Shown piece by piece: positions 1 to 6,342 of a DNA stretch of 8,920 nt; the stretch's first letter is position 1, and each line of letters opens with the position of its first letter. The DNA lies in contig JAOAJJ010000043.1 of NCBI GenBank assembly GCA_026414245.1, positions 1 to 8,920 on the forward strand, read 5' to 3'. A program made the translations under genes and the position numbers. The notes beneath the pieces are model-generated. The model had not been told where the DNA came from and searched no databases. It saw only the letters and a program-made list of their open reading frames with translations. Source of the stretch: Candidatus Bathyarchaeota archaeon (lineage in GTDB: Archaea; Thermoproteota; Bathyarchaeia; Bathyarchaeales; DTEX01).

Positions 1-1136
1 GCACCATACGCCGTAAATATGAGACCGTAGTTTCGCGCGTAATTGCTCATCCCAAAGAACTGGGCAGTTGCCGCCGGCGCTATCGCAAGCCATCCCCCCA
101 AGTTTAACCATAGGACTGAAAAGGCGAATATGTAGACTGGGATGGAGCTAGGCATGACAAGTATTGCTAAAGAGGCTGCGAAGATTAACGAGAAGGATAG
201 TACAGCGGTCCTTTTTGGGGCAAGCTTATCAGTTATCCAGCCGAAAAGCGGGCGGCCAAGGCCATTACAAACTGCGAAGAAAGTAATTAAAGTTGTGAGA
301 ATGGGCGATATCTCCTCGATATTTATCCTCGCGTTTTCAGCGACTTCAAAACCAACCTGCTTTGAGAAGCCGATCGCCATTAAGCCAGCCAGCGTGCCGA
401 TTGTGTAGCAGGTCCAAAGCGCATAAAATGTGCTGGTTCTTATGGCTTCTCTAATACTTAAATCTAGTCCAGAAGCGTCTCTGCTCCTGGACGGCTTCCA
501 TCCCACCGGAGACCATCCGTTTGGGGGGAAGCGTAAGAGAAGCGCCGAGGAGATCATGAGGGCTAGGAATACGATGCCTAATATTCTAAACATTGTCTGC
601 ACCCCAAACATAGCTGTGAGGAGATCCGCCAGCGGCCCGATGAGGGCTGCGGATACGCCGAATCCGAGAACTGTTAAGCCGACCGCTAAGCCGCGTTTAT
701 CTGGGAACCACTTCGCCGAGACAGTTATTGGGCAGTTGTAGGCTATGCCTACGCCTAGACCCCCTACCACTCCATATAGTAAGACGAGGGCTAGTGGAGA
801 GCTTGCGAAAGAGGCTAGAAACCATGCTAAGCTGACTAGTAGGGCTCCGATTAAAGCGACCACTCTAGGCCCATACTTCTCAATATATTTACCTGCAAAC
901 GGCATTGTTAGCGCAAATAATAGCAGGAAGACTATATAGGGGAGCTGCATCTCTGTCGATGTTACTTTAAGACCGTAGCCTTTAGGGGGTGGAGATTTAA
1001 AAATCTCCTCCACTGGGACTCTAATTACACTGTAGGCGTAGATAGCTCCCAAGCATATCATCATCACTAAACCAGCTGCAACCAACCCCCATCTGCCAAC
1101 CTCAGCTCTCAAGCCAAATACTCTGAGCCCTGACAT
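1..1136 (-). CDS. MFS transporter, oxalate/formate antiporter (OFA)-like, C-terminus cut by window edge
   Basis: A membrane carrier, probably for small organic anions. The minus-strand frame is open from the ATG at 1136 to the window edge, giving 378 residues without a stop. About ten hydrophobic segments are visible (roughly 17-37, 65-83, 91-110, 115-137, 148-170, 182-201, 237-258, 277-300, 310-330, 333-355), with an eleventh beginning at the edge. The MFS loop motif G-x3-E-K-x-G-P-R (82-91) lies after segment 2 and its second copy G-W-I-T-D-K (299-304) after segment 8. The IYAYSV motif in segment 1 and the NYGLIFTAYG stretch at the end fit the OFA family. Arg295 (GRPLFGW) appears to match the substrate-binding arginine of OxlT. 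There is no SD; a box A centred 26 nt upstream suggests a leaderless transcript. Substrate unknown. Family confidence is good, specificity low. Confidence 0.88.
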   Translation of the reverse strand, partial: MSGLRVFGLRAEVGRWGLVAAGLVMMICLGAIYAYSVIRVPVEEIFKSPPPKGYGLKVTSTEMQLPYIVFLLLFALTMPFAGKYIEKYGPRVVALIGALLVSLAWFLASFASSPLALVLLYGVVGGLGVGIAYNCPITVSAKWFPDKRGLAVGLTVLGFGVSAALIGPLADLLTAMFGVQTMFRILGIVFLALMISSALLLRFPPNGWSPVGWKPSRSRDASGLDLSIREAIRTSTFYALWTCYTIGTLAGLMAIGFSKQVGFEVAENARINIEEISPILTTLITFFAVCNGLGRPLFGWITDKLAPKRTAVLSFSLIFAASLAILVMPSSIPVYIFAFSVLWLNLGGWLAIAPAATAQFFGMSNYARNYGLIFTAYG

Positions 1137-1156
1137 ATTCTACACTAAACGATATT

Positions 1157-1166
1157 CAAATTTAAG
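1157..1166 (-). promoter_or_regulatory. Box A (TATA-like) of the MFS gene
   Basis: CTTAAATTTG on the minus strand is centred about 26 nt before the ATG at 1136. With no SD between it and the ATG, this fits an archaeal promoter giving a leaderless mRNA. Assigned by spacing and composition only. Confidence 0.45.
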
Positions 1167-1202
1167 TGGTTTTCTCCATACTTGCTCATAAATATCACGC
1201 TG

Positions 1203-1224
1203 AAAAATGAAACCGCGATTTCAT
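1203..1224 (-). terminator. Hairpin plus T-run downstream of trpS
   Basis: On the minus strand, ATGAAA and TTTCAT arms flank TCGCGG (1224-1207). A U-G pair can extend the stem to 7 bp around a CGCG loop. A run of five T follows (1207-1203). The element lies about 140 nt after the trpS stop and 67 nt before the MFS start, so it could end trpS transcription. Archaeal termination relies mainly on the T-run, so the role of the hairpin is uncertain. Confidence 0.35.
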
Positions 1225-1337
1225 AATATGGGGTAAGCTAATGCGCTTCATAGATTTTTACGCCATAAATTCTGGGAAATTATTTTGGAAAATTCGATCT
1301 ATATTGTGATTTAATCTAAACTTCAGTTTAAATTTGG

Positions 1338-1364
1338 CTTTTATAAGCATGCTTTGGATGAAGC
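1338..1364. repeat. Alternating GCTT/AAGC inverted repeats at the trpS 3' end
   Basis: On the plus strand GCTT (1338), AAGC (1345), GCTT (1351) and AAGC (1361) alternate over 27 bases, so several mutually exclusive small hairpins are possible. The central AAGCATGCTT is a perfect 10-bp palindrome. The last copy overlaps the trpS stop codon. Possible 3'-end processing or termination structure; chance cannot be excluded at this size. Confidence 0.3.
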
Positions 1365-2479
1365 TATTCCGCCCCTAAAATTTCTCTTGCCTTGTCGATG
1401 AACTGGGCTTTTTTACGCTGATGCTCTTTAACGAAATCCGTCACTATTTTTATTAGGCGCATCTTATCTTCGCCGCATAGTATGTTGCCGCATCTACATT
1501 CATTATAGAGGTTGACTACCTCCCCATCATCCTTCATGAAGTGGAAAAGATAAAGGTCGAAGATCGGGCATGCGTCGGGATTACCTCCAAGCTTACGCTG
1601 TTCCTCAGCTGTCGGTCGGCCGCCGGTAAAAGCGTAGAGGATTTTCCTAGATATTGTCTCCGGGTCCTCATCGAGCGTGAAATAGCTCATCGGGTTGCGC
1701 TTGCTCATCTTGTAGCCTCCATCTAAGGCTTTAATGAGCTTATGATAGGTAGATGATGGTGGAATAAAATTAAACTTGCTCTGGAAGCGGCTGGCCAAAT
1801 CTCTTGTGAATCTGATATGCGGATCCTGGTCGACGCCGACTGGAACCACTGTTGGTTTTGGTCCGCCGAAATCTTCGAGCTGTGGCATCAGTATGTCGCC
1901 GGCCTGTATGAGCGCTGATAGATATAAGCCCATGTGTCTTTCACCGTAGATGGCTTTCATCGTCGCTAAAGTTGCCCCCCTGCTGAATATTATGGCTAGG
2001 TCTTTAACCCGCTCCTCTTTGGATTGGCGGTAAATATAGCCTTTCTTAGGGTCGAAGCCTAGAGCTAAAAGATCAGCAACATTGTTTACGGCTGTTTCCT
2101 CGCTTTCTTCGAAGGGTATCCCATTATCTTCATAAGCCTCAACATCAGCTATACAGTAGAAAGCCATGGCTCCCTCTTGCTGGAAATATATTATTTCGCG
2201 GGCGGTCATAAGTGTTCCAAGATGGAACTCGCCGGTCGGCTTTATACCGCTCATGACCGCAAACTCTCTCCCACTGCTCATAGCATCGATTATACGTTCG
2301 AAATCTCTATGCCCAAATATGACTCCCCTCCGCATAGCCGCACAGGGGTTGGGCACTTGAGGTAGCAGGGGCTTAAATGGTTGTATTCCAAACTCTGTGA
2401 AGAGTCTATCGTAATCTTCAATTAGCGTCGCTCCAAATGGGTCTAGGATGAAGCCGCCAGCGTCTTTAGCACCAGACAT
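1364..2479 (-). CDS. trpS: Tryptophanyl-tRNA synthetase, archaeal/eukaryotic type
   Basis: A cytosolic class I aminoacyl-tRNA synthetase that charges tRNA-Trp with tryptophan using ATP. At 371 residues it is close to the usual archaeal length. The first ~50 residues carry the family N-terminal extension (DPFGATLIEDYDRL). The HIGH-equivalent is HLGT at 86-89 (GEFHLGTLM). VGVDQDPH (214-221) is a family block of the catalytic domain. The second signature reads KMSKR at 257-261 where KMSKS or KMSSS is usual. The C-terminal domain has the Cys/Gly-rich turn CRCGNILCGEDK (328-339) before the closing helices. The ATG is preceded by TGAGGGC with 8-nt spacing. It is transcribed divergently from yjbQ. 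Its own stop is TAG at 1366-1364. Confidence 0.95.
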   Translation of the reverse strand: MSGAKDAGGFILDPFGATLIEDYDRLFTEFGIQPFKPLLPQVPNPCAAMRRGVIFGHRDFERIIDAMSSGREFAVMSGIKPTGEFHLGTLMTAREIIYFQQEGAMAFYCIADVEAYEDNGIPFEESEETAVNNVADLLALGFDPKKGYIYRQSKEERVKDLAIIFSRGATLATMKAIYGERHMGLYLSALIQAGDILMPQLEDFGGPKPTVVPVGVDQDPHIRFTRDLASRFQSKFNFIPPSSTYHKLIKALDGGYKMSKRNPMSYFTLDEDPETISRKILYAFTGGRPTAEEQRKLGGNPDACPIFDLYLFHFMKDDGEVVNLYNECRCGNILCGEDKMRLIKIVTDFVKEHQRKKAQFIDKAREILGAE

Positions 2480-2510
2480 GGCTTCAAGCCCTCACAAGAT
2501 ATTGTGGAAG

Positions 2511-2537
2511 CATATATTTATTGAGGATTCTTAAATG
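2511..2537 (-). promoter_or_regulatory. Candidate trpS promoter (two possible box A elements)
   Basis: Two minus-strand elements could serve. TAAATATATG (2520-2511) predicts a transcription start near 2490, inside the SD. TTTAAGAA (2536-2529) predicts a start near 2506 and a ~27-nt leader that keeps the SD at 2494-2488. The second fits the SD better, the first is closer to consensus. Confidence 0.35.
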
Positions 2538-2554
2538 TATTTTTACGATACGTA

Positions 2555-2562
2555 GATTTAAA
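2555..2562 (+). promoter_or_regulatory. Box A of the yjbQ gene
   Basis: GATTTAAA is centred near 2559 and predicts transcription from about 2585. That leaves a ~20-nt leader containing the SD at 2592-2598 and puts the TTG at 2606 in a normal position. An upstream GTG at 2582 would lie at or before the transcript start. Confidence 0.45.
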
Positions 2563-2591
2563 CCATATAGCTAAATCCTCTGTGAGCGAGA

Positions 2592-2598
2592 GGGGGTG
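2592..2598 (+). promoter_or_regulatory. SD that fixes the yjbQ start at TTG 2606
   Basis: GGGGGTG differs from the archaeal SD core GGAGGTG at one base and sits 7 nt before the TTG at 2606. It lies inside the frame if the GTG at 2582 were used, which argues against that longer start. Confidence 0.6.
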
Positions 2599-2605
2599 TT
2601 TGCCC

Positions 2606-3034
2606 TTGAAGTTTTACTCCTCTGAGTTTTCAGTTCAAAGCAGAAGGAGGATGGAAATTATAGATGTTACTGACAGTGTAAATGAAGTAATTAAGCGTTC
2701 TGGCATAAAGAATGGGTTTGCCAATATATGGGTTCCCCACACTACAGCGGCTATAGCTGTTAACGAACATGATCCAGACCTCTGGGAGGATATTCTGGCA
2801 ACAATGGATAGACTGGTCCCGCAGAAATCCAGCTATCGTCACAACGCTAAATATAGCTGGACACATGGCGAGCAGAATGCGCATGCGCATATACTGAATT
2901 GTCTAATTAAACCATGTGTCACGTTGCCGATAAAGGATGGGCAGATTTTGATGGGCTTGTGGCAGTCGATTCTCTTTATAGAGCTGGATGGTCCGCGCCT
3001 ACGCACGGTTCAGGTATATGTGGTTGGCGAGTAA
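2606..3034 (+). CDS. yjbQ: YjbQ/UPF0047 family protein
   Basis: A small cytosolic protein of the YjbQ family. The E. coli member has a weak secondary thiamine-phosphate synthase activity; the physiological role in archaea is not settled. The family hallmarks are present: VPHTTAAIAVNE (43-54, His45), the NAHAH histidine cluster (91-95) and GLWQSILFIELDGPR (117-131). At 142 residues from the TTG it is a standard single-domain length. The frame is open eight codons further up to a GTG at 2582, but the SD, the box A and the typical family N-terminus (MKFYSSEFSV, then the EIIDVTD block) all favour TTG 2606. It is divergent from trpS and runs tail to tail with the thymidylate synthase gene, leaving 3 nt between stops. 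High confidence in family, low in biochemical function. Confidence 0.93.
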   Translation: MKFYSSEFSVQSRRRMEIIDVTDSVNEVIKRSGIKNGFANIWVPHTTAAIAVNEHDPDLWEDILATMDRLVPQKSSYRHNAKYSWTHGEQNAHAHILNCLIKPCVTLPIKDGQILMGLWQSILFIELDGPRLRTVQVYVVGE

Positions 3035-3037
3035 CTC

Positions 3038-3736
3038 TTACATTTTATTGCTAAGTCTTCTCTTCTCTAAAACCTCTATAAAGCGTTTAACGTCGCCGTA
3101 AACCTTTTCATATATATGGGCGCTGTTAGAGAAGTCTACGTAGGCGCCGACCTCTAAGCCCAGTCTATCTGAAATCATCTTCTGGAGTTCGGTCATGGCG
3201 AGCATATTCATGTGCATCGCTCTAAAAATGTCTCTACTCCTCCAAGAAGTGTGCATAATTAGCTTACCGTCTCTGACAGTGCACCATATTCTTTGGAGGC
3301 ATGGTGGAGAATCAACCCACATATCTTTTTCTGGAACCCATGTTATTGCCTGCGCTCTTCTCGAATAGCTAACTTTACTCAGCTTCTCGATTATGTAGCT
3401 TATCTGGTTTATCCCGTTCGGCGGATAATTAAATAGGCGTTCATGATAAGTATAATGCGTCTTTCCTTCTTTAACAGCCCAATCAAAAGTCCCCTCCAAA
3501 ACCTCCTCAACATATTTGCGCAACGAATCCTTTATGGCGGCATATATGTCACCCCTGTGAATACGCGGTTCACTGAAGGGTTCTTCGACAACTACAAGTA
3601 GCCCTAAAATCTCCTTAGATCTTTCCCCATACTCTGTTGGAACATCAAGCCCATCCATCCAGCATCTTAGCACAGATTCCTCCCAAGCCTCGGCGATGGT
3701 ACGCGCTCTAATTAGGGCGCCGATAGCGCAGCCCAT
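3038..3736 (-). CDS. thyA: Thymidylate synthase, ThyA-type, archaeal (methanogen-type) branch
   Basis: Converts dUMP to dTMP using a methylene-carrying reduced pterin cofactor, in cytosolic DNA-precursor synthesis. At 232 residues it is shorter than the ~264 of E. coli ThyA and close to the short archaeal form. Recognisable elements are the RRAQAITWVP block (126-135), the nucleophile Cys146 in SPPCLQ, the phosphate-binding RSRD (166-169), Asn177 in MHMN and the SNSAHIYE block (203-210, His207, Tyr209) that holds the nucleotide. All expected catalytic residues appear intact. The ATG has TGAGGGA 8 nt upstream. It converges on yjbQ with only 3 nt between stops. Whether the cofactor is folate or a methanopterin-like pterin cannot be told from the sequence. 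It is unrelated to flavin-dependent ThyX. Confidence 0.92.
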   Translation of the reverse strand: MGCAIGALIRARTIAEAWEESVLRCWMDGLDVPTEYGERSKEILGLLVVVEEPFSEPRIHRGDIYAAIKDSLRKYVEEVLEGTFDWAVKEGKTHYTYHERLFNYPPNGINQISYIIEKLSKVSYSRRAQAITWVPEKDMWVDSPPCLQRIWCTVRDGKLIMHTSWRSRDIFRAMHMNMLAMTELQKMISDRLGLEVGAYVDFSNSAHIYEKVYGDVKRFIEVLEKRRLSNKM

Positions 3737-3793
3737 GTAATCAATCCCTCACTGACATAAGATGGTTAAACCAAGAATTATTTTTTCCAGTAA

Positions 3794-3818
3794 ATTTTTA
3801 TAGTGAGATTTGTATAAG
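3794..3818 (+). promoter_or_regulatory. Candidate promoter of the YkgJ-type gene in the divergent spacer
   Basis: ATTTTTATAG (3794-3803) predicts a start near 3825 with a short leader. TTTGTATAAG (3809-3818) predicts a start close to the ATG at 3836. The gene has no SD, so a very short or absent leader is likely in both cases. The 99-nt spacer must also hold the thyA promoter. The minus-strand copy of TAAAAATTTA (3800-3791) is a candidate but weak. Confidence 0.4.
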
Positions 3819-3835
3819 TCTTTAGCTGTAAAATA

Positions 3836-4234
3836 ATGTTTGTGGAAAGTAGTCCTCTTGATTGCGGGGAACCCTGCTTAAAACATAATTGCGCATTATG
3901 CTGTCATGAGACAAGGATGCCTCTCACTTATCTAGATTTAAACAGAATAGTTAAGTTAGGGTACGCCGTGAAGAGCTTCGCCGAGAGATCTGGAGGAAAC
4001 TGGAAACTAAAGAACATTGACGGAAAATGCCTTTTTCTCAGCGGTTCAACATGTAAAATATATAGGTTTAGGCCATACGGCTGTCGCCTATACCCGTTAA
4101 TATACGATCAGAATAAACATAAAATTATGTTGGATAATTTATGCCCCTATAAAGACGAGTTTAATGTTCAAGTAGAAGATCTTAAGAAACTGATGCTCAT
4201 ACTTAGGATGCTGAGATCAGAGATACATTTTTAA
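3836..4234 (+). CDS. YkgJ family CxxxCxxCC metal-binding protein
   Basis: A small soluble protein with the zinc/iron-chelating YkgJ domain; the reaction of this family is generally unknown. Of 132 residues, the N-terminal third holds C10, C14, C19, C22 and C23, followed by DGKCLFL (C65), C73 in STCKIY, the RPYGCRLYPL block (C83) and C103 in LCPY. This is the family order: a CxxCC cluster, then C-x-F-L, C-x-I-Y-x-x-R-P and C-R-x-Y-P. The cysteine number would allow one or two metal or Fe-S sites. No signal peptide or membrane segment is visible, and the tail (108-132) is helical. The ATG has no SD. It is followed 35 nt later by hsp20 on the same strand, which appears to have its own promoter, so co-transcription is possible but not required. 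Confidence 0.88.
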   Translation: MFVESSPLDCGEPCLKHNCALCCHETRMPLTYLDLNRIVKLGYAVKSFAERSGGNWKLKNIDGKCLFLSGSTCKIYRFRPYGCRLYPLIYDQNKHKIMLDNLCPYKDEFNVQVEDLKKLMLILRMLRSEIHF

Positions 4235-4236
4235 GG
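4228..4236 (+). promoter_or_regulatory. Candidate box A of hsp20
   Basis: TTTTTAAGG overlaps the stop codon of the YkgJ-type gene and predicts transcription from about 4258, just before TTGGGGA (4257-4263), which lies 6 nt from the ATG. An alternative, GTTAAATTATA at 4242-4252, would give an almost leaderless mRNA. Confidence 0.3.
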
Positions 4237-4269
4237 ATACAGTTAAATTATACTTGTTGGGGAACCATT

Positions 4270-4869
4270 ATGTCCAGCTTCGATGAATTCTGGGAGAGAT
4301 GGTTTAGAAGACGCAGGCCCTTCTCAAGCTTCTTTGAGGAAATAGATGAAATGTTTAGGGAGATGGAACGGCTATTTGAGAGAGAGTTCGAAGATTTATC
4401 TAAGATGGTTCCAAAAGATCTAGTGCGCGAGAGAGTTCTTCCAGATGGCAAAAGAATCCAGGAATGGGGGCCTTTCATATATGGGTACAGCATAAGAATA
4501 GGTCCGGATGGGAAGCCGGAGATAAGGGAGTTCGGCAACATAAAGCCTGGTGCTGCAAGACCTGGTAGACCATCGATATCGATTAAAGAAGAACGTGACC
4601 CCCTTGTTGATGTGATTAACACTGATGGTGAAATTAGGGTTATAGCTGAAATCCCCGGAGTTGAGAAGGAGGATATAAAGCTTCATGGCACCGAGACTTC
4701 TTTGACGATAAGCGTTGATACACCGCAACGAAAATATTATAAAGAGGTTGAGCTTCCAGAGAAGGTTGACCCGAAACAGGCTAAATCAACATATAAAAAC
4801 GGCGTATTAGAGGTCACCTTGCCTAAGAAGAAGGAAGCTCCTAAAGGCGAACCGATAAAAATAGATTAG
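4270..4869 (+). CDS. hsp20: Hsp20/alpha-crystallin small heat-shock protein
   Basis: An ATP-independent holdase chaperone that forms oligomers and binds unfolding proteins in the cytosol. The alpha-crystallin domain spans about 108-188, with AEIPGVEKEDIKL (126-138) and the hallmark KNGVLEVTLPKK (176-187). The C-terminal PIKI (195-198) supplies the I-x-I motif that docks into a neighbouring subunit. The N-terminal ~45 residues are rich in Phe, Arg and Glu and look amphipathic (DEFWERWFRRRR, then EEIDEMFREMERLF). Between them lies a block at 67-93, GPFIYGYSIRIGPDGKPEIR and following, which I recall from a subset of archaeal Hsp20 proteins rather than from the classical form. At 199 residues it is longer than the common ~145-170. 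A T-rich tract follows the stop. Confidence 0.94.
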   Translation: MSSFDEFWERWFRRRRPFSSFFEEIDEMFREMERLFEREFEDLSKMVPKDLVRERVLPDGKRIQEWGPFIYGYSIRIGPDGKPEIREFGNIKPGAARPGRPSISIKEERDPLVDVINTDGEIRVIAEIPGVEKEDIKLHGTETSLTISVDTPQRKYYKEVELPEKVDPKQAKSTYKNGVLEVTLPKKKEAPKGEPIKID

Positions 4870-4878
4870 CGTTGTAGA

Positions 4879-4911
4879 ACTTAAGTACTTCGTCTCAAAT
4901 TTTTTATTTTT
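4879..4911 (+). terminator. T-rich terminator after hsp20, with overlapping palindromes
   Basis: The T-tract at 4900-4911 (six T, one A, five T) begins 31 nt after the hsp20 stop and suits archaeal T-run termination. Just before it, ACTTAAGT (4879-4886) and AAGTACTT (4883-4890) are overlapping perfect 8-bp palindromes. The same tract may also act as the A/T-rich promoter element of the nre gene, whose start lies 42 nt downstream. Confidence 0.45.
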
Positions 4912-4952
4912 CCTTAACAATACTTTTTGGGGAAAAATCGAGTTGGTTAGAG

Positions 4953-6320
4953 TTGAAGATATTGAGGAAAAAGGTGCTGAAGAAGGTTAAGCGAGATATC
5001 CCGTGGTTGGAACATATTATAAATGATGAAAAAGCTGCGGGAGATTTTAATCCCGGCGCAGCAGACGTTGAGATTCTCTTTAGAAGAGGAAGCCTCTGCA
5101 TATTCTGTAGGGGCGGCAAGATGCTATGTGGAAAAACGAGGTGCCCAGCTATAGTAAGGCTCTACTCGCTCCTTAAAGTTAAAAACCTGGTTGGGTCTGA
5201 GAGAATATTCGGCTCCTCTCCGCCCGGGGTCTTTGTCGGCAGAATAGGGTACCCCTATGTTTACGCAGGCCCGCTGATTCCGCCTGTTCTAGGAGACACA
5301 TCCCTACTCGATATGCCTGAGAGCTGGGTTGGCAGATCAATGGATGAAATAATAGGTTTTAGAACCGGCTTAATTCGTGGAAAATTTAGGGTTAATGTTA
5401 AAAAACCATTCGGTAATGAACCGGTTCTAAGTAGAACTATAGAAATAGCTCTGTCAAGAGAGCCAGTAGACATAGAGGCTCTGTTTAAAAGGAAGCCTTC
5501 TGGAAGCATTATATTCGATGATGAAGTCCAGCCGATGGGCCCCTCAGCCCCGCTATCGAGGATTGAGGTGGAAAATGCTAAGCTAGATCACAGAATTGAG
5601 AGAGCCTATAATGATATGGATTTAAAGGCTGAGGAAGCTGTCCTCAGCCTTTATCTTAACGGCGTACCATTGTCAAGGATACAGAGAGCATTTAGTGTTG
5701 GCGCCTTCGGTGTTAAAAAGCAGCGTAGAATGGTGCCAACTAGGTGGAGTATAACTGCCGTAGACTCAACGGTTTCGAGGAGACTGATAGAAGATAAAGT
5801 TAAGTCTAATCCCGAAATAAGCGAATACCGGGTTTATGGATTTGAATATCTTGGTAACAGATTTATTATTCTTCTTACGCCTTCCAAGTGGAGATATGAG
5901 TGGATAGAAGCCTGGTATCCGGGAACCCTGTGGAACCCTAGTGGCGAAGACATAGCTATGGGAAGCGACTGTGAAGGCTACTCTGGGAGAACATCATATG
6001 CTTCTCTCGGCGGATGCTATTACGCTGTTAGGTTGGCGGCGGCAGAGTTTTTGGCTAGGGAAGGGAGGCAGGCGGGGGTTATAGCTATGAGGGAGATTCA
6101 TCCAAGTTTTATCATGCCGCTAGGCGTATGGATTAACAGAGAATGTGTGCGTGAAGCCCTTAAGCGGGGATGTGAACGATTTAACACCCTTAATGAAGCC
6201 TTAGAGTATATAGGGTTAAAGTTCTCGATACCTATAAGAGAGTGGGTGAAAACCAGCCGCCTAATAAAAGACGATATTTTCCAGGAGAAGATTACAAAGT
6301 ATTTGAAGCTGGGAGCCTAA
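4953..6320 (+). CDS. nreA: Nre family DNA-repair protein with zinc finger and PIP box
   Basis: An archaeal DNA-repair protein. NreA and NreB homologues are linked to DNA-damage survival and act with the sliding clamp PCNA; the exact activity is unknown. The N-terminal domain carries a C-x2-C-x6-C-x4-C zinc-finger motif (C49, C52, C59, C64; IFCRGGKMLCGKTRC). The middle holds the Nre_N region, and the C-terminal domain has WYPGTLWNPSGED and SDCEGYSGRTSYASLGGCYY (about 322-360). The extreme C-terminus reads QEKITKYL (444-451), matching the PCNA-interacting pattern Q-x2-I-x2-Y-L, which favours NreA. At 455 residues it is near full family length. The start is TTG. CGAGTTG (4939-4945) lies 7 nt upstream, and no ATG, GTG or TTG occurs in frame just before it. 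A second TTG at 4962 has no SD. It converges on the oxidoreductase gene with 22 nt between stops. Confidence 0.93.
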   Translation: MKILRKKVLKKVKRDIPWLEHIINDEKAAGDFNPGAADVEILFRRGSLCIFCRGGKMLCGKTRCPAIVRLYSLLKVKNLVGSERIFGSSPPGVFVGRIGYPYVYAGPLIPPVLGDTSLLDMPESWVGRSMDEIIGFRTGLIRGKFRVNVKKPFGNEPVLSRTIEIALSREPVDIEALFKRKPSGSIIFDDEVQPMGPSAPLSRIEVENAKLDHRIERAYNDMDLKAEEAVLSLYLNGVPLSRIQRAFSVGAFGVKKQRRMVPTRWSITAVDSTVSRRLIEDKVKSNPEISEYRVYGFEYLGNRFIILLTPSKWRYEWIEAWYPGTLWNPSGEDIAMGSDCEGYSGRTSYASLGGCYYAVRLAAAEFLAREGRQAGVIAMREIHPSFIMPLGVWINRECVREALKRGCERFNTLNEALEYIGLKFSIPIREWVKTSRLIKDDIFQEKITKYLKLGA

Positions 6321-6342
6321 GCTAGCCTTAGATGAAATTATC

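Larger units (their letters stand above)
1137..1363. other. Intergenic spacer between trpS and the MFS gene
   Basis: This A+T-rich gap of 227 bases has no convincing coding frame and no tRNA-like fold. It holds the MFS box A (1157-1166), the hairpin/T-run (1203-1224) and a cluster of inverted repeats just after the trpS stop (1338-1364), including the perfect palindrome AAGCATGCTT at 1345-1354. Confidence 0.6.

Noticed and set aside
142..939. Three plus-strand open frames (142-408, 430-741, 745-939)
   Set aside because: They lie antisense to the MFS gene, whose minus-strand reading gives a coherent multi-span carrier. Their translations have no recognisable domain.
1541..2365. Plus-strand open frames inside trpS (1541-1726, 2166-2360, 2177-2365)
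   Set aside because: Antisense to a well-conserved synthetase, with no SD and no domain similarity.
2582..2605. GTG at 2582 as the yjbQ start
   Set aside because: It lies at or before the predicted transcript start, and it would place the SD inside the coding region. The family N-terminus begins at TTG 2606.
2630..2890. Minus-strand frame opposite yjbQ
   Set aside because: Shadow of yjbQ; composition follows the antisense of its codons.
4248..4728. Two minus-strand frames opposite hsp20 (4248-4622, 4420-4728)
   Set aside because: Shadows of the alpha-crystallin gene, without promoter or SD signals.
4904..5509. Minus-strand frames 4904-5119 and 5261-5509 opposite nreA
   Set aside because: Antisense to conserved Nre motifs, including the zinc finger.
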